In this document: in pieces, positions 41,294 to 53,264 of the stretch
How the letters are laid out: each line of letters begins with the position of its first letter
Position numbering within the stretch: the first letter of the stretch is position 1
Origin: Macrostomum hystrix
Lineage: Eukaryota > Platyhelminthes > Macrostomidae
Direction: 5' to 3'
Assembly: GCA_950097015.1 (NCBI GenBank)
Contig: CATNEN010000038.1
Span: 6,621,001-6,685,000, forward strand
DNA length: 64,000 nucleotides
Made by a program: the position numbers and the translations under genes
Notes under the pieces: model-generated
What the model was told of the DNA's origin: nothing
The model's input: the letters and a program-made list of their open reading frames with translations, nothing else
Databases searched by the model: none

Positions 41294-44200
41294 TCAGTGT
41301 GCAGTTTCAGCTGGTGTCCCCTGAAAATTGTCCGAATCAGATTTCGGCAGGAGTTCCAGCGAGACATTGTTGCGAACCGTGTGGCTTTGACTTATCATCA
41401 CCGTGCCTCCGCCGTTCAGGGCGTCCTGATTGACGCTGCCGTCACGAAAGCGCGAGCCTGAAGTACATGAGTTGGATTGGAATTTTTCGGGATCTGGGAC
41501 TTAATGGAGACAAAGTAGATAACGAGACAGGGTAGATAAGGGAGATAGGTTAATTAAGAATACATGGAAGATAAAATGAACAGTGTATTTAAGGTAGACA
41601 TTGTTGATAAGGGAGACAGGGTAGATAAGGGAGATAAAGTAGATAAGGGAGACAAGGTAGATAAGGGAGATAGGGTAAATAAGGATACAGGGTAGATAAG
41701 CGAGATGGGGTAAATAAGGATACAGGGTAGATAAGGGAGATAATGTTGATAAGGGAGACAGTAGATAAGGGAGACAGAGTAGATAAGGGAGATAGGGTAA
41801 ATAAGGATACAGGGTAGATAGGCGAGATGGGGTAAATAAGGATACAGGGTAGATAAGGGAGATAATGTTGATAAGGGAGACAGTAGATAAGGGAGACAGA
41901 GTAGATAAGGGAGACAGAGTAGATAAGCGAGACAGAGTAGATAAGCGAGACAGAGTAGATAAGCGAGACAGAGTAGATAAGGGAGACAGAGTAGATAAGC
42001 GAGACCGTAGATAAGGAATACAGAGTAGATAAGGGAGACAGTAGATAAGGGAGACACTAGATAAGGGAGACAGTAGATAAGGGAGACAGAGTAGATAAGG
42101 GAGACAGTAGATAAGGGAGACACTAGATAAGGGAGACACTAGATAAGGGAGACACTAGATAAGGGAGACAGTAGATAAGGGAGACAGTAGATAAGGGAGA
42201 CAGTAGATAAGGGAGACAGTAGATAAGGGAGACAGTAGATAAGGGAGACAATAGATAAGGGAGACAGTAGATAAGGGAGACAGTAGATAAGGGAGACAGT
42301 AGATAAGGGAGACAGTAGATAAGGGAGACAGTAGATAAGGGAGACAGTAGATAAGGGAGACAGTAGATAAGCGAGACAGAGTAGATAAGCGAGACCGTAG
42401 ATAAGGAATACAGAGTAGATAAGGGAGACAGTAGATAAGGGAGACACTAGATAAGGGAGACAGTAGATAAGGGAGACAGAGTAGATAAGGGAGACAGTAG
42501 ATAAGGGAGACACTAGATAAGGGAGACACTAGATAAGGGAGACACTAGATAAGGGAGACAGTAGATAAGGGAGACAGTAGATAAGGGAGACAGTAGATAA
42601 GGGAGACACTAGATAAGGGAGACAGTAGATAAGGGAGACAGTAGATAAGGGAGACAGTAGATAAGGGAGACAGTAGATAAGAGAGACAGTAGATAAGGGA
42701 GACACTAGATAAGGGAGACAGTAGATAAGGGAGACAGTAGATAAGAGAGACAGTAGATAAGGGAGACAGTAGATAAGGGAGACAGTAGATAAGGGAGACA
42801 GTAGATAAGGGAGACAGTAGATAAGGGAGACACTAGATAAGGGAGACAGTAGATAAGGGAGACAGTAGATAAGGGAGACAGTAGATAAGGGAGACAGTAG
42901 ATAAGAGAGACAGTAGATAAGGGAGACAGTAGATAAGGGAGACAGTAGATAAGGGAGACAGTAGATAAGGGAGACAGTAGATAAGGGAGACAGTAGATAA
43001 GGGAGACAGTAGATAAGGGAGACAGTAGATAAGGGAGACAGTAGATAAGGAAGACAGTAGATAAGAGAGACACTAGATAAGGGAGACCGTAGATTAGGGA
43101 GACAGAGTAGATAAAGGAGACAGGGTAGATAAGGAAGACAGAGTAGATAAGGGAGACAGTAGATAAGGGAGACAGAGTAGATAAGGGAGACAGAGTAGAT
43201 AAGGGAGACAGAGTAGATAAGGGAGACAGGGATATGGTAAACAGGGTGGAAAATGTAGACTGGGTAGATAAGTGCCACAGGATATATCACACATATTAAA
43301 GCAAGTTGGAGAAATGTCAGTTGAAGCGAGGTCAGATTCCATTTAAGAGATGTGCTCAGTGTGATCAGATCATAGTAAGGAGATTTTGGTAGTGAAAATG
43401 AAATTTCTGCAGTCACGCGGCGAGGCCTGAGGGATAAGTAGGCTCAGTCGTGTTAAGTGTGTCAGATTTCCTACTGTACTTCTTAATTCTCTTCCTGTAG
43501 GATTTTCTTTCTCACTTTCGGGTCTCTACAGCCGCATTCGCACCCGCTTGGCCTGAGAAGCAGTTCGTCAGCTGTGACAGCCGATTTTTTTTAAAACCCA
43601 CGGAGCAATCTCTGTACCCTCACGAGCCAACATGGGAGTGCCAGCTTAGGCAGGCCGCGTGGTTCCAGTCAAGCGTAACAACTTTATCCCACCGCCTCCC
43701 ACACTTTGGGTGCGAAAAATTATTGGGAATTGAAAATCCAACTCCCATTTATAGTGCATTATTGATACCTGAATTATAAGTTGTCTTAGTTTGACATCGG
43801 CGAGCAAGATTATACTTAAATGACGTAGCTAATGAAAATTATAGTTCATAATCGGAATAACTGACAATTGGGATTATTCAGAATCAGGATAATTGGCCGC
43901 AATTAGGATAATTGACAATCGAAGTTCAGAATTTTAGAAATAATTAGGGATCATTAGCAAAACTTCACTCACACAAGCGAGCTAGTAGACGCTTAAATTC
44001 GCGCCGAAATTTCACCGACATGGCGTTGTAGATGACAGGATTTACCGCGGAATTTCCGTACACCAGTAGGCGGCTAATCACGACGTACCACTCGGAGCGG
44101 ATTCTGTAGCTGCTGGGGGCGATGCTGTTGTAAGCCACAAGAAACCGGTACGGCAGCCAAAGCAGAGCGAACAGAACCACCACCACAAACAGCATCTTCA

Positions 44201-47200
44201 CCACCTGAGCGGTTATTGAATGAGAAATGGTTCGAGTTTCACAATTTTCGATACATATAGGCCCAGTTAGTTCATCAAAATTTAATCCTATCATATATAG
44301 ATAGAAATGACACCTAACCCAGTTGGGCCAGATGTAAAAGCATTGGAACAGCCTCAGCTGGAATATGCGGCAGTCAACAGGTTAAGCTGAGAACTCGAGA
44401 GGAAGGCTCTGCTGAGAGAGGAACCAGCCGGCTTCAGAGATCAGCTACGGACCCGTACTGCCAGGAGACCACTGACGGCTTCCAGAAGAAGCTTGTGACA
44501 ATCCTTTTGCTTATAGATTTCGAAGAGGCATGCAATGCAGTATTGAGAACTGGGGCTGATCAAGAAAATGTGTAGTCCTGTCGCCGCTGCTGTTCGTGGT
44601 GTTCGTAGGTGACATCACGAGGGACCTCCGTCCAAAAACGTCCGAGGCTTATAACGCAGAAGACAAACGTCCAAGTCGGTATGTACGCAAACGACAAACG
44701 TCCAAGTCGGTATGTACGCAGACGACAAACGTCCAAGTCGGTATGTACGCAGACGAAAAACGTTCGGGTCATTGAAGGGCCTCGAAGTGAAGCAGACGGA
44801 GCTCCCTGGGTACCTTGGTGCACCACCCTTGACAGGAGGCTGACCACGGTAGAATACGCCCGCATCACATGTTACATCACGATTACATCTGCTCACGAGA
44901 ATATATGTGGCCTGGTCGGCGGATTGACCTGGTCGCAACCAACCAACGCACCAACAGCCAACCCAGTCATACCAACGACCTGAAGAGACCCGACGACCTC
45001 TGCCGCTGTACGACCGGGGCAAAAAGCATCTGGACACTCAAGGACATGGATTGCTTACCTAGGATTGAGATTCGAACTCTCGACCTCTCACTTTTAGAAG
45101 TCTGAAGCAAATAGATTAATTAATCTTAAGCAATGGTTCAGCCCAATGTCTCAATTGGTCCGCTAGTACTTGATTTCTGATTCGCTTTTTAAAGATGCGC
45201 TCCGTCTGTTCCAGACATTCAAAATTACCGAACCCATGCGGAACCGCTCCGGGGATCAGCGTGGAACAAAAGCCATTGGGAAGGCATTTTTTCTAACTTG
45301 AGAATTTTTTCTAAGTCAGAGTTTACGGCGGTTGCTAAAGCGAAAATCGAGGGGAGAAAAACTCCTAGTGGAGCGCCCATTGCGAGACGGGCCACCTGCT
45401 GCTGGGGATCTGGATTCCTTACCGCTAAAATTATGATTTTTTTTCGCATTTTTTCCCAAGTGAAAAAACGATTGACTAACTGGCGTTGGCCAAATTCAAA
45501 CGGGCATTCAGTCAATCAGTTTTGGTGTAAATGGCCCGCACTGCATGTGTGGACTTTACAGACCTCAAAGAATTAGAAAATAAGGATTTTGAGGCAAAGA
45601 GAAGGATAGAGAAGGATAGAGATTGATAAAGAGCAGGGGTCGGCAAATTTATTAGCTAGCGGGCCAATGAGAGAACATCAAAGACGATAGCGGTTCGTAT
45701 TGACTGTAGAAATGTGTGATAGTGGAGAGATGAGAGAGGGGAGAGATGATGCACAGAAGAGATGGGGCAGAGAAGAGATGACGGGGAGATGAGACATGCG
45801 AGAGATGAGACACGAGAGAGACTAGACCGAGGAGAGATGTGACAGGGAAAGATTAAACAGGATACTGTAGGTGTCGGAAGGGGCAACGGGCCGGATTTGG
45901 GAGCTTCGAGGGCCGCATCTGGCCCGCGGGCCGAAGTTTGCCGACCCCTGATAGAGAGTAATAGAAGAGGATAGAGAATGACAGAGAGAGAAAGGGAAGG
46001 ATGGAGAAGGAGACTTAAAGAACAAGAACAAGAAAATGTTTCTTTTGAAAGAACTGAAGAAGATGGATTACGAATGAATTGATGAACGGCAGACCATGAC
46101 AAAAGCACTGAGTGGCATTTGAATCGCTTTCTTATAAAACAGCGAAAAGTCAACATCGCCGGTCATTCCACCGGCCAACCTGTCAAATCTGCATAAAATG
46201 GTTTGATGACTTAAAGCCATTTGACTATAGCTATACTATGCCAACTATAGCTATATTGTCAACGAGTTTCTGAAACTTTTAACTAGCCTCTAGAAGCCTC
46301 TACTGCAGCAGCTGCTTGCTTCTGTCGCTCTCTCTCCCACTCTGTCTCTCTGTCTGTCTGTAATATGACCGAAATTGATGGCCAGTTTCACCTCCAAACG
46401 TCTGTCAGTTTGCTTACTCGTTCTGTCCGACAATTGTTGGGGCCGGTATGGCGTCAGAAAAAAAACTCATCCCGTCTGCGCTGCGGGACTATTTATTGAA
46501 AGGATTATTTGCTTCTGTCCGACGCTGCAGCGTCATATTTCCTCTTCTTTTTTTTTAATTTCGGCCTCCTAGCAGGCGCTGCCTCATCAGTTCACCTTTC
46601 GACGCATTCAATCTGTGCGCAATTGACAGATTACTAAAAGCTTATCACTCCGCGGCGGAAGCCAAGAGAGGGCCTTGTGTATGCTGGGAAGAAAATTTAG
46701 ATTGCTAAGTCATTGCTTTTTATCCATTTACCAATTGGTTGGTTAGAATCTCAGACTGTTATTCTTTAATTAGTACGCTGTGTTTGATTGACAGACAACG
46801 TCCCTGAGCTCGATTCCGCGGCGAGGCCACATTCCGTTTGGGCGGCGCAGCCGCGGAGAGAAGGCTTGGCGGCTTGTCATGAAATTTACGCCAACGAAGG
46901 CTAATTTCCAATGTATAACAGTGACAGTGTACACTGGCCTGACGATTAGAAAATCAGGGCATATGCCCATACCTGTGTGAGCATGCACCAACGTACTATC
47001 TGTGTACTCGTGCGCGTGTGCTCAGCGGAAATCAGCGGAATGGGCAGAATTGCCTCCTGTAACATGACCGTGCGGGTCGACTGTCACTAAAGGGTGAAGG
47101 TATTTTGAATACCCACATTTTTATTTTTCCATGTCTCCCTGAATATTCAACCAATCGCCAGGAAAATCCAAAACACGGGCAGAAATGCTCCGCTCTATGC

Positions 47201-48411
47201 GATGAAACAGAACATTACTATAATCTCTTATCATTCGACGGACCCTGTGTACTTCCAGCCGCTTTCTGATTGGCTGGCCCGCCACAGTTATCAGTCGCTG
47301 ACTTGCCTGAATGCGGCTCTGCTGACTGCGGGCCGCGTTGGAGCTTCTGAGCGGCGCGTTGCCGGAGCCACCTCCGGCGCCCCTCTGGCCGCCGGCGGCT
47401 CCGGCGCTTGTTCCGAACAGGACCCGGGCAATGGCCGAGTACATGATCGTCAGCAGGATCAGCGGAACGAAGTAGAACAGCACGAGGTCACCCATGTACA
47501 GGGACATGTAGGCTCGGTTTGATCGATTGTACCTGTGTGGATTCGAACATGCGCCCGTAATAACTCTTGAGTAGACACAAAATTGGCCCTGGTTTGCTAT
47601 GTCCGACAACACCTAAAGTTCACTGATTGGCTGCCTAAGTCATACAGCTAGCCAAGCTTTCTGATTAGCTGGTACAAATATTAATTTTTCTCTTTCGTCT
47701 GTGCCCGCAAGCTCTGATTGGCTGTCACTTTGAGACCAACAGCACCAGAAGCTCTCTGATTGGCTGGTATGAATTTAGATTTTTCTCTTACCTGTGCCTG
47801 CAGGCCGGTAAAACCAGGCTGCCATTCAGCATTGTCCGCTGCTTAATCATGGCGAGGTAAATCCAGGGCGAATTGTACAACAAGCCGAACAGCCAGATGC
47901 CCAGGATGATTCTCTTGGCCCGTTTCACGGTGCAAGCCGTCTGGGCGCTGATTGGATGACAGATGGCGATGAATCTCTCAACGGAGAAGGCAGTGATGGA
48001 GAAGGCGCTGGTGTTAACGCCCACGTAGGTGAGGTAGACGCTCATTTGGCAGCCAACAATGCCGCCGAGCACCCAGTGGTCACGGATGGCGTTCAGTTCC
48101 ACTAGGAGCGACACGGAACCGACAACCAGCACTATGAGGTCAGCGGCCGACAATGACACCAGGTAGCAGTTGGTTGGAGTCAGCATTCTTGCCTTGGCCG
48201 TCAGCACCACCAGAATCACCAGGATGTTGCCGAGGAAGCCAACTGCCAAGTTCGCGCCGCACACCAGACTGGCAACCGATCGCATTGGAATGTTGTAGTA
48301 CAGCTCCAGGTACGGAATCTTGCTGAGGTCCAAGGCTGTTGCCATGGAATTATCATCTAAGGCAGGTTCGGTTGCTATGGCAACAGTCGAAGGGCTCGTG
48401 CTCAGTGACAT
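41294..48411 (-). CDS. TRHR: Thyrotropin-releasing-hormone-receptor-like GPCR, 4 exons
   Basis: Minus-strand exons 48411-47792, 47532-47307, 44204-43973 and 41457-41294 close in phase and give 413 aa. Intron 2 uses a GC-AG donor (CATTCAG then GCAAGT). Seven membrane helices are visible: TM1 with GNILVILV, TM2 LSAADLIV, TM3 with conserved Cys and VNTSAFSITAFSVERFIAIC (ERF in the DRY position), TM4 RAKRIILGIWLFG, TM5 YMGDLVLFYFVPLILL, TM6 VVKMLFVVVVLFALLWLPYR and TM7 GNSAVNPVIYNAMSVKF. TM6 LLWLPYR, HPISAQ and the TM5 start are typical of TRH receptors, normally Gq-coupled peptide receptors. The C-tail begins LLARLCSR, a likely palmitoylation site. Reading exon 3 through its donor would instead stop two codons later (Cys-Glu), but the spliced tail is preferred because the GTGAGT donor and exon 4 acceptor match in phase. 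The ligand is inferred from family. Confidence 0.88.
41515..43245. repeat. 16-bp tandem repeat, about 105 copies, in GPCR intron 3
   Basis: Unit GTAGATAAGGGAGACA, with CTAGATAAGGGAGACA, AGAGTAGATAAGCGAG and longer GGTAAATAAGGATACAGG variants. Blocks are duplicated at larger scale: the variant strings near 41690-41760 recur near 41805-41880, and those near 41990-42150 near 42370-42540. It fills most of intron 41458-43972. Confidence 0.95.
43246..43972. other. Non-repetitive remainder of GPCR intron 3
   Basis: No exon is seen. Near 43845-43925 there are short degenerate GGATAATTGACAATC/GGATTATTCAGAATC repeats. The GTGAGT donor of exon 3 is at 43972-43967. Confidence 0.5.
44385..44870 (+). mobile_element. 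Non-LTR reverse transcriptase fragment, heavily damaged
   Basis: Three consecutive reading frames give reverse-transcriptase-like pieces: KALLREEPAGFRDQLRT (44409 on), KLVTILLLIDFEEACNAV (about 44485) and VLSPLLFVVFVGDITR (about 44577). These match the LLxEQAGFR, DFxxAFDxV and GxxLSPLLF blocks in order. Frameshifts and stops separate them. Antisense to the GPCR and inside its intron 2. Confidence 0.72.
44667..44759 (+). repeat. 31-bp triplication within the LINE fragment
   Basis: Three near-identical copies of ACGTCCAAGTCGGTATGTAC followed by GCAGACGACAA (the first with AAACGACAA). One frame of each reads QVGMYA(D/N)DK, resembling the catalytic YADD box of the reverse transcriptase. Confidence 0.8.
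45634..45950. mobile_element. hAT-type MITE with 8-bp target duplication
   Basis: Begins CAGGGGTCGGCAAATTTATT and ends with the complement, GTTTGCCGACCCCTG. The right part contains CGCATCTGGCCCGCGGGCCG, as in many hAT non-autonomous elements. The flanks ATAAAGAG (45626-45633) and ATAGAGAG (45951-45958) are an 8-bp target duplication with one mismatch. The interior is GAGATGAGA-rich and non-coding. It lies in GPCR intron 2. Confidence 0.88.
46797..47092 (+). mobile_element. tRNA-derived SINE, family 1, lacking the A-box head
   Basis: Starts within the head (ACGTCCCTGAGCTCGATTCC), then GGCGCAGCCGCGGAGAGAAG, AGTGTACACTGGCCTGACGA, GGCAGAATTGCCTCCTG and GCGGGTCGACTGTCAC. Lies in GPCR intron 2, about 200 bp from the end of exon 2. 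Confidence 0.8.
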
Positions 48412-49017
48412 TGTGTTTTACCGCTTCAGTCAGCTGAATTTTCTGTCTTCCCTGCTTACATTGACTCCCTACATTAGTCCTCATTCCTTATCTCTTTAAA
48501 TCCCAACTGTAAAAATCCCTAAGCCAATCAGAATCAAAGAAGTGAAACGATTGGCTAGAATGTTGGAAGGATATTTTATTCGGGATCTCAAAGCATTGGG
48601 TATTGACTAAAAGCTACAAGACTGTTTAAAATTTGCAAAAAACAAAGGGTGCTCTAAACAAAAGGTTTGAAAAAAATTGAGAAAATTTAAATTAAGAATC
48701 GGATTTAGAGAGGCCATCCTGAGCCCTTGGACGGGAAAAAAATTAATTTCTCAGCTTGAAAAACTAACTCGCGAATAACAATGAGACACTACTACTCAGA
48801 TGGCCCATCCGACCAGGTTATTTTTTACATCTCTTTTATTGGGATAAATGCAACCTTGTGTAAAATCCAGAGTTGTTTTTTCAGCGCTGAGCACTGCTGA
48901 GTAGGCTGACTGAGGAATAGAAATTCGCTGTAGATTTTTGAAGACAACTGTTTAACGGTTTTTTGTTTGGCCATTGTTGATTGCCTTTAGTACTTTTGCA
49001 GAGAACTATTTCATATT
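48412..49017. other. 5' flank of the GPCR gene
   Basis: Region upstream of the GPCR start codon on the minus strand. It contains ATTGGCT/AGCCAAT motifs (48531, 48551). No further exon is seen. Confidence 0.45.
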
Positions 49018-50412
49018 TTAGTGGATCATGGAATCAGCTCAGGAATCATGGAATCGGCTGAGTGATCATGGAATTGGCTTAGGGATCATGGAATCGGCTG
49101 AGGGATCATGGAATGGGCTGAGTGATCATGGAATCGGCTGAGGGATCATGGAATGGGCTGAGGGATCATGGAATCGGCTGACTGATCATGGAATCAGCTG
49201 AGGGATCATGGAATCAGCTGAGGGATCATGGAATCAGCTGAGGGATCATGGAATCAGCTGAGGGATCATGGAATCAGCTGAGGGATCATGGAATCGGCTG
49301 AGGGATCATGGAATCAGCTGAGTGATCATGGAATCGGCTGAGGGATCATGGAATCGGCTGAGGGATCATGGAATCCGCTGAGGGATCATGGAATCGGCTG
49401 ACTGATCATGGAATCAGCTGAGGGATCATGGAATCAGCTGAGGGATCATGGAATCGGCTGAGGGATCATGGAATCGGCTGACTGATCATGGAATCAACTG
49501 AGGGATCATGGAATCGGCTGAGGGATCATGGAATCGGCTGACTGATCATGGAATCAACTGAGAGATCATGGAATCGGCTGAGGGATCATGGAATCAGCTG
49601 AGGGATCATGGAATCGGCTGAGGGATCATGGAATCAGCTAAGTGATCATGAAATCAGCTGAGGGATCATGGAATCAGCTGAGGGATCATGGAATCAGCTG
49701 AGGGATCATGGAATCAGCTGAGGGATCATGGAATCAGCTGAGGGATCATGGAATCAGCTAAGTGATCATGAAATCAGCTGAGGGATCATGGAATCAGCTG
49801 AGGGATCATGGAATCAGCTGAGGGATCATGGAATCGGCTGAGGGATCATGGAATCAGCTAAGTGATCATGGAATCAGCTGAGGGATCATGGAATCAGCTG
49901 AGGGATCATGGAATCAGCTAAGTGATCATGGAATCAGCTGAGGGATCATGGAATCGGCTGAGGGATCATGGAATCGGCTGAGGGATCATGGAATCAGCTG
50001 AGGGATCATGGAATCAGCTGAGGGATCATGGAATCAGCTAAGTGATCATGAAATCAGCTGAGGGATCATGGAATCAGCTGAGGGATCCTGGAATCAGCTG
50101 AGGGATCATGGAATCAGCTGAGGGATCATGGAATCGGCTCACTGATCATGGAATCAACTGAGGGATCAGGGAATCGGCTGAGGGATCATGGAATCGGCTG
50201 AGTGATCATGGAATCGGCTGAAGGATCATGGAATCGGCTGAGGGATCATGGAATCGGCTGAGGGATCATGGAATCAGCTGAGGGATCATGGAATCAGCTG
50301 AGGGATCATGGAATCAGCTGAGTGATCATGGAATCGGCTGAGGGATCATGGAATCAGCTGAGGGATCATGGAATCAGCTGAGTGATCATTGAATCTGCTG
50401 AGGGATCATGGA
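49018..50412. repeat. 20-bp tandem repeat, about 69 copies
   Basis: Unit GGATCATGGAATCAGCTGAG with CGGCTG, GTGATC, CTGATC and CAACTG variants. The string AATCAGCTAAGTGATCATGA recurs three times at about 100-300 bp intervals, showing block duplication. Confidence 0.95.
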
Positions 50413-51418
50413 AACACGACTGACAGGCCGAAAGACAGACAGACAGACAGTTCCTTCATTCCTGGAAATCACAGAAATTCCGGAAATATTTTCTGTCACT
50501 TTCAACAGTTCTGGGCGTTTCCTCAAGCGGGCAAAGCCCACCCCACTCGCTGAGGTGTGACCCGCTTAATCAGCGTGTCGTGTCGTCACGCAACACCTTA
50601 GAAACACCTTAAAAACGCGTTTATGGTGAAAGCCAAATTCGACAAACCAGCATATTTAATCCATATTTAATCCCGAGAAGAGAGACTTATGTTCGCGTGA
50701 ATTTTTCTTTTGTTCCTTTTCCGGGTTCCATCGTTCTAAATAGAATTCCTTGCGTCGAAACGCAGCAATTTAAGCTGTTTAATCTAGACTGCAAGGAAAT
50801 CAGTTCCCAGATTGGACTCGATAGTTTTTTATTTCAATTGAATAATTGCCAACTGGGAAATCACTGCAGGCATTCATTAATATTTCAGACTCGGGATTAA
50901 AATTTTTGCAAGGTTTGGCTTAGCTAATGTGTCTGCTCGAACAAAACCCTCAACCAACGCTTGGCGATTTTGAGGTGAGTTCAGGAACAAAAAATCCCTG
51001 CAACAGCAACTGTTTTTCCCGGCGTCCAAATCCGACTGAATGGTGAATTGTGTCTCGTCTAACAAACTAAATTGTTGATTGCACGCAGACGTAATTGCTA
51101 GAAAAACAGAGTCCCATTTTCATCAAGCATTTCTTTGTCGCTAAGACTTTGTCGAAACGAATAATTTCTAAATCACCTGTGATTCGAGAGTACATTAAGT
51201 CGGCAGGTGCAAAATGCAGCGCAATCTGCTTATGAAGTTTAGCAAAGCTAAACTAAGGTCTCGTACTACTAAGAATCAAATAAGATTTGAAAATACGGTT
51301 TTAGGAGCGGTAAAATTTATATTATTAAAACATAACAAACAAGCAAAATATCAAAAGTTATAACAAACGAGAAATGCCACGTGTGCTACCAATGGACTGC
51401 CGATAAGGTCTATAATGT
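50413..51418. other. Spacer between arrays, no gene seen
   Basis: Contains a short ACAG run at 50436-50450, AT-rich DNA and only short open frames. I find no supported exon. Confidence 0.5.
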
Positions 51419-52648
51419 CTGTGACCTGCTGCCACGTGATCTGCTGCCATTTAATGTCACGTGATCTGCTGCCATTTAATGTCACGTGACCTGCTGTCAT
51501 TTAATGTCACGTGACCTGCTGCCATTTAATGTCACGTGATCTGCTGTCATTTAATGTCACGTAACCTGCTGTCATTTAATGTCACGTGACCTGCTGCCAT
51601 TTAATGTCACGTGACCTGCTGCCATTTAATTTCAGGTGACCTGCTGCCATTTAATTTCACGTGATCTGCTGCCATTTAATTTCACGTAACCTGCTGCCAT
51701 TTAATGTCACGTGACCTGCTGCCATTTAATTTCAAGTGACCTGCTGCCATTTAATGTCACGTGACCTTCTGCAATTTAATTTCACGTGACCTGAGGCATT
51801 TAGTGCCATGTGACCTGCTGCCATTTAATTTCACGTAACCTGCTGTCATTTAATGTCACGTGACCTGCTGCCATTTAATGTCACGTGATCTGCTGCCATT
51901 TAATGTCACGTAACCTGCTGTCATTTAATGGCACGTAACCTGCTGTCATTTAATGTCACGTGACCTGCTGCCATTTAATGTCACGTGATCTGCTGCCATT
52001 TAATGTCACGTGACCTGCTGTCATTTAATGGCACGTGACCTGCTGCCATTTAATGTCACGTGATCTGCTGCCATTTAATGTCACGTGACCTGCTGCCATT
52101 TAATGTCACGTGACCTGCTGCCGTTTAATTTCACGTGACCTACTGCCATTTAATGTCACGTGACCTGCTGCCATTTAATGTCACGTGATCTGCTGTCATT
52201 TAATGTCACGTAACCTGCTGTCATTTAATGTCACGTGACCTGCTGCCATTTAATGTCACGTGACCTGCTGCCATTTAATTTCAGGTGACCTGCTGCCATT
52301 TAATTTCACGTGATCTGCTGCCATTTAATTTCACGTAACCTGCTGTCATTTAATGTCACGTGACCTGCTGCCATTTAATGTCACGTGACCTGCTGCCATT
52401 TAATTTCAAGTGACCTGCTGCCATTTAATGTCACGTGACCTTCTGCAATTTAATTTCACGTGACCTGAGGCATTTAATGCCACGTGACCTGCTGCCATTT
52501 AATTTCACGTAACCTGCTGTCATTTAATGTCACGTGACCTGCTGCCATTTAATGTCACGTGACCTGCTGCCATTTAATGTTACGTGACCTGCTGCCATTT
52601 AATTTTACGTGATCTGCTGTCATTTAATGTCACGTGATCTGCTGCCAT
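51419..52648. repeat. 25-bp tandem repeat carrying CACGTG E-boxes, about 48 copies
   Basis: Unit CCTGCTGCCATTTAATGTCA followed by CGTGA, so each unit contains GTCACGTGAC or a close variant (gtcacgtaac, ttcacgtgat, ttcaggtgac). A marker copy (CTGAGGCATTTA) occurs at 51791 and again at 52461, so a block of about 670 bp was duplicated. The unit is the reverse complement of the core of the array at 53265-53650. Confidence 0.95.
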
Positions 52649-52649
52649 A

Positions 52650-52737
52650 GCCGCGGAGAGAAGGCTTGGTGGGGTCGTTGTGTATTTTACGCCATTGAGG
52701 GCCAATTCCAAAGGCACAGTGAGAGTGAACACTGCCT
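52650..52737 (+). mobile_element. tRNA-derived SINE, family 1, body fragment
   Basis: AGCCGCGGAGAGAAGGCTTG, TTTTACGCCATTGAGGGCC and a GAACACTGCCT segment remain. Both ends are missing. It directly abuts the CACGTG array. Confidence 0.75.
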
Positions 52738-53264
52738 CAAAGCTAAAATGTTCAGTGAACTAACGCATGAGGGAATTAATTCAAGGCAGAGATTCAGTCC
52801 TTGATTTTAGCTTTGTTGACCGTGCAGTGACCCCTACCCAAAGATAGGCCCAGATTTGGCACTAAAGGCGCCGAGGAAACTTCAAAGGGTTTGATGCGCG
52901 CTTAAAATGAGCGGCAGCAAAAGCTTTGAAGGGCAGAAAATGCCTCCGCCTTTACTGATCTGTAATTATAGGAGCTGAGTCTGTGGGTGGCGATTCCTAG
53001 TCGAGTTGCCATTTATAGTTGGACAAACAGGCTGGAGAGTGCGAAACTAATTTTCCTGACGTACATAAAATCGGCCTTGTTCGATTTTCCCTGTAGCGGC
53101 TCTATAATATTTATGTGCGAGCCTTTAGGCGCAATGTCCGCTAAGCAATGTGCTACGATTAACGAATAGTCATTACGAACTTTTGGAAGTCTACACGCAT
53201 GCAACCAAATTTTCATTTGTTGTGCTCAAGCAATGTTCCATTCATTCCGTATGACTGTATGTCC
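52738..53264. other. Spacer, no gene seen
   Basis: A 60-codon plus frame at 52987-53169 is open on both strands but carries no recognisable domain or splice context. Confidence 0.45.

Noticed and set aside
41501-43416. Several long SPLSTVSLIYCLPYL-type frames
   Set aside because: Frame artefacts of the 16-bp array in GPCR intron 3; three 16-bp units make 48 bp, so all frames cycle without stops.
45225-45515. 96-codon minus-strand frame in GPCR intron 2
   Set aside because: No domain or splice signals; surrounded by mobile-element debris and open on the other strand as well.
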